The notes under the pieces are model-generated. The model did not search any database. It had not been told where the DNA came from and worked only from the letters and a program-made list of their open reading frames with translations. The translations under genes were made by a program, and so were the position numbers. Shown in pieces: positions 62,567-64,000 of a stretch of DNA of 64,000 bases (positions are counted from its first letter, which is position 1; each line of letters begins with the position of its first letter). The DNA is from Geodermatophilaceae bacterium NBWT11 (lineage in GTDB: Bacteria; Actinomycetota; Actinomycetes; Mycobacteriales; Geodermatophilaceae), in the NCBI GenBank assembly GCA_014218215.1, contig CP043652.1:2914001-2978000 (forward strand), written 5' to 3'.

Positions 62567-63429
62567 GCCGCTCGGCGTCCTCGCGGGCGAACAGGCGCGG
62601 TGAGCCGCCGCCGTCGCCGGAGGCGTTGCCCTCCCCGGCGCTGGACAGCCACACCCACCTCGACATCGCCGTCGGCGGGGAGGAGCGGCTGCCCACCGAG
62701 GCGGAGGTGGACGCCGAGATCGCCGCCGCGGCCGCCGTCGGCATCCCGAAGCTGGTGCAGGTCGGGGTGGACGTCGCCAGCTCGCAGTGGTCGGCCGCGC
62801 TGGCGGCCCGGCACCCCTCGGTGCTCGCCGCCGTCGCGCTGCACCCCAACGAGGCGGGAGCGGGTGCCGCCACCGACGAGGCGCTCGCCGAGATCGACCG
62901 GCTGGCCGCGCTGCCCCGGGTGCGGGCGGTGGGGGAGACCGGCCTGGACCGGTTCCGCACCGGACCCGAGGGGTGGGCGGCGCAGGAGGCCTCGTTCCGG
63001 GCGCACATCGGGATCGCCAAGCGGCACGGCATCGCGCTGGTCATCCACGACCGCGACGCCCACGCCGAGGTGCTCCGGGTGCTGGACGACGAGGGCCTGC
63101 CCGAGCACACCGTCTTCCACTGCTTCTCCGGGGACGCCGCCTTCGCCCGGCAGTGCCTGGACCGGGGGGCCGTGCTCTCCTTCGCCGGCACGCTGACCTT
63201 CGCCAACGCCGGCAACCTGCGGGAGGCCGCGGCCCTGGCCCCGCTGGACCAGCTGCTCGTGGAGACCGACAGCCCGTTCCTCACCCCGGTCCCGCACCGC
63301 GGCCGCCCCAACGGCTCCCGGCTGGTCCCGCTGACCGTGCGGGCCCTGGCCGAGACCACCGGGGTGGAGCTGGACCGGCTGTGTCAGGCCCTGACGACCA
63401 CCGCGGAGCGTGTGTTCGGGCAGTGGTGA
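62563..63429 (+). CDS. tatD: TatD family metal-dependent hydrolase
   Basis: A 288-residue TIM-barrel deoxyribonuclease. DSHTHLD gives the first two His ligands, VGETGLD the Glu, [10 protein letters not shown] and FHCFSGD further His ligands, and [15 protein letters not shown] the Asp. Preceded by a ~25-residue basic/Pro-rich start not typical of short TatD proteins. GTG inside the metG stop. The metG-tatD pair matches Rv1007c-Rv1008 as I recall it, where rpfB and ksgA usually follow. Confidence 0.94.
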   Translation: MSRSASSRANRRGEPPPSPEALPSPALDSHTHLDIAVGGEERLPTEAEVDAEIAAAAAVGIPKLVQVGVDVASSQWSAALAARHPSVLAAVALHPNEAGAGAATDEALAEIDRLAALPRVRAVGETGLDRFRTGPEGWAAQEASFRAHIGIAKRHGIALVIHDRDAHAEVLRVLDDEGLPEHTVFHCFSGDAAFARQCLDRGAVLSFAGTLTFANAGNLREAAALAPLDQLLVETDSPFLTPVPHRGRPNGSRLVPLTVRALAETTGVELDRLCQALTTTAERVFGQW

Positions 63430-63477
63430 AGGACCTCGCCGTGGCGGTGGGGTGGCGCGCAGGGGGACACTGACGGC

Positions 63478-64000
63478 GTGGGTCGCCTCATCGCCGTCGT
63501 GCTGTTCATCGCCGTGATGGTGCCCGCCGGGCTGCTCGCCCGCGGCTGGGCGCGTGCAGCCGACCGGCGGGCCGTGGCCGGTGGGGGTGTCGAGCTCGTG
63601 CCGCCGTCCGAGGCCGGTGCCGCGGTGCTCGCCCGGCAGGCCCGGCACGGCCGCCGGGTGCGCCAGCTCGGGTTCGGCCTGGGGCTCGTCGCCGTGATCG
63701 CCAGCGTGGTCCTGTTCGCCGAGGCCTCGGTCTTCCTGTGGCTGCCCGCCCTGGTCGTCGGCCTGTTGGCCGGTGTCGTCCTGGCCGAGGCCACCCGCCC
63801 CCGCCCGCGCTGGGCGGTGTCCTCCCCGGCCCGCCGGCCCCGGCGGTCCGAGCAGGTCTCGCCCTGGCTGCTCTGGGCGATGCGGGCCGCCGTGCTCGGT
63901 GAGGTCCTCGCGGCCGGTGCCCTCTGGCGGTCCGGGGACCTGGACGGGCCCGTCGCCGCGGTCGCCGTCGGCGTGCCGGTGGTCGTGTGGCTGCTGGCCG
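63478..64000 (+). CDS. Hypothetical membrane protein, N-terminal part (3' end outside window)
   Basis: An open frame running off the right edge: 174 residues visible. It has an N-terminal membrane helix (LIAVVLFIAVMVPAGLLARGW), a charged stretch, two helices near residues 65-105 (QLGFGLGLVAVIASVVLF, then VFLWLPALVVGLLAGVVLAE) and at least one more. GTG start, with AGGGGG 11 nt upstream. No family recognised. Confidence 0.6.
   Translation, partial: MGRLIAVVLFIAVMVPAGLLARGWARAADRRAVAGGGVELVPPSEAGAAVLARQARHGRRVRQLGFGLGLVAVIASVVLFAEASVFLWLPALVVGLLAGVVLAEATRPRPRWAVSSPARRPRRSEQVSPWLLWAMRAAVLGEVLAAGALWRSGDLDGPVAAVAVGVPVVVWLLA

Overview
The window is about 64 kb of very GC-rich, densely coded chromosome from an actinobacterium. 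Many genes start with GTG, there are strong G/C-ending codons, an F420-type oxidoreductase, a Pmt-type protein mannosyltransferase, a UdgX DNA glycosylase, an LAXTG surface protein and a gene order shared with other Actinobacteria. The repeat families and protein flavour suggest Geodermatophilaceae (Blastococcus/Modestobacter/Geodermatophilus-like), but that is inference. I see no rRNA, CRISPR, insertion sequence, integrase or phage gene.

Left part (1-30 kb): an MFS fragment, a GlgC-like nucleotidyltransferase, UdgX, an ABC exporter pair, an F420-type oxidoreductase with an SDR, an SMP-30 hydrolase and PEP carboxylase. A 2443-residue surface protein made of 24 TIG/IPT repeats follows. Next come an FprA-type ferredoxin reductase, a Nei-type glycosylase, small regulators, an acyl-CoA synthetase, a molybdopterin oxidoreductase, a photolyase and tRNA-Arg(CCT).

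Middle (30-46 kb): pta-ackA, a sirtuin, a three-gene VOC/thioesterase/phosphotransferase operon, a YbaK-like deacylase, mscL, a SAF-domain protein and a zinc-ribbon gene resembling the redox chaperone Ruc. The Ruc-like gene is preceded by a CIRCE-like heat-shock operator. Then comes a six-gene accessory block: MarR, predicted ATPase, fused carboxyltransferase, class III CoA-transferase, MatC-like dicarboxylate carrier and GntR regulator.

Right part (46-64 kb): 5-FTHF cyclo-ligase, galU, a gephyrin-like Glp, a RimJ-like acetyltransferase and the membrane protein GlpR/SepX, then tRNA-Ala(CGC), pmt/rsmI, corA, an APC permease, metG and tatD. From memory this follows the Mycobacterium tuberculosis Rv0985c-Rv1008 order, so the MatC/CoA-transferase block looks like an insertion into a conserved neighbourhood.

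Recurring features are: (i) many genes without a Shine-Dalgarno sequence have a -10-like hexamer 5-7 nt before the start codon, predicting leaderless mRNAs; (ii) two families of palindromic intergenic elements (a ~91-bp element in two copies and a ~60-bp hairpin in three) sit at gene ends; (iii) tight 4-nt overlaps define several operons. The most novel-looking items are the MatC/CaiB/carboxyltransferase operon, the CIRCE-Ruc unit, the Glp-GlpR cell-division pair with substituted MoeA catalytic residues, and the TIG-repeat surface protein with recently duplicated repeats.
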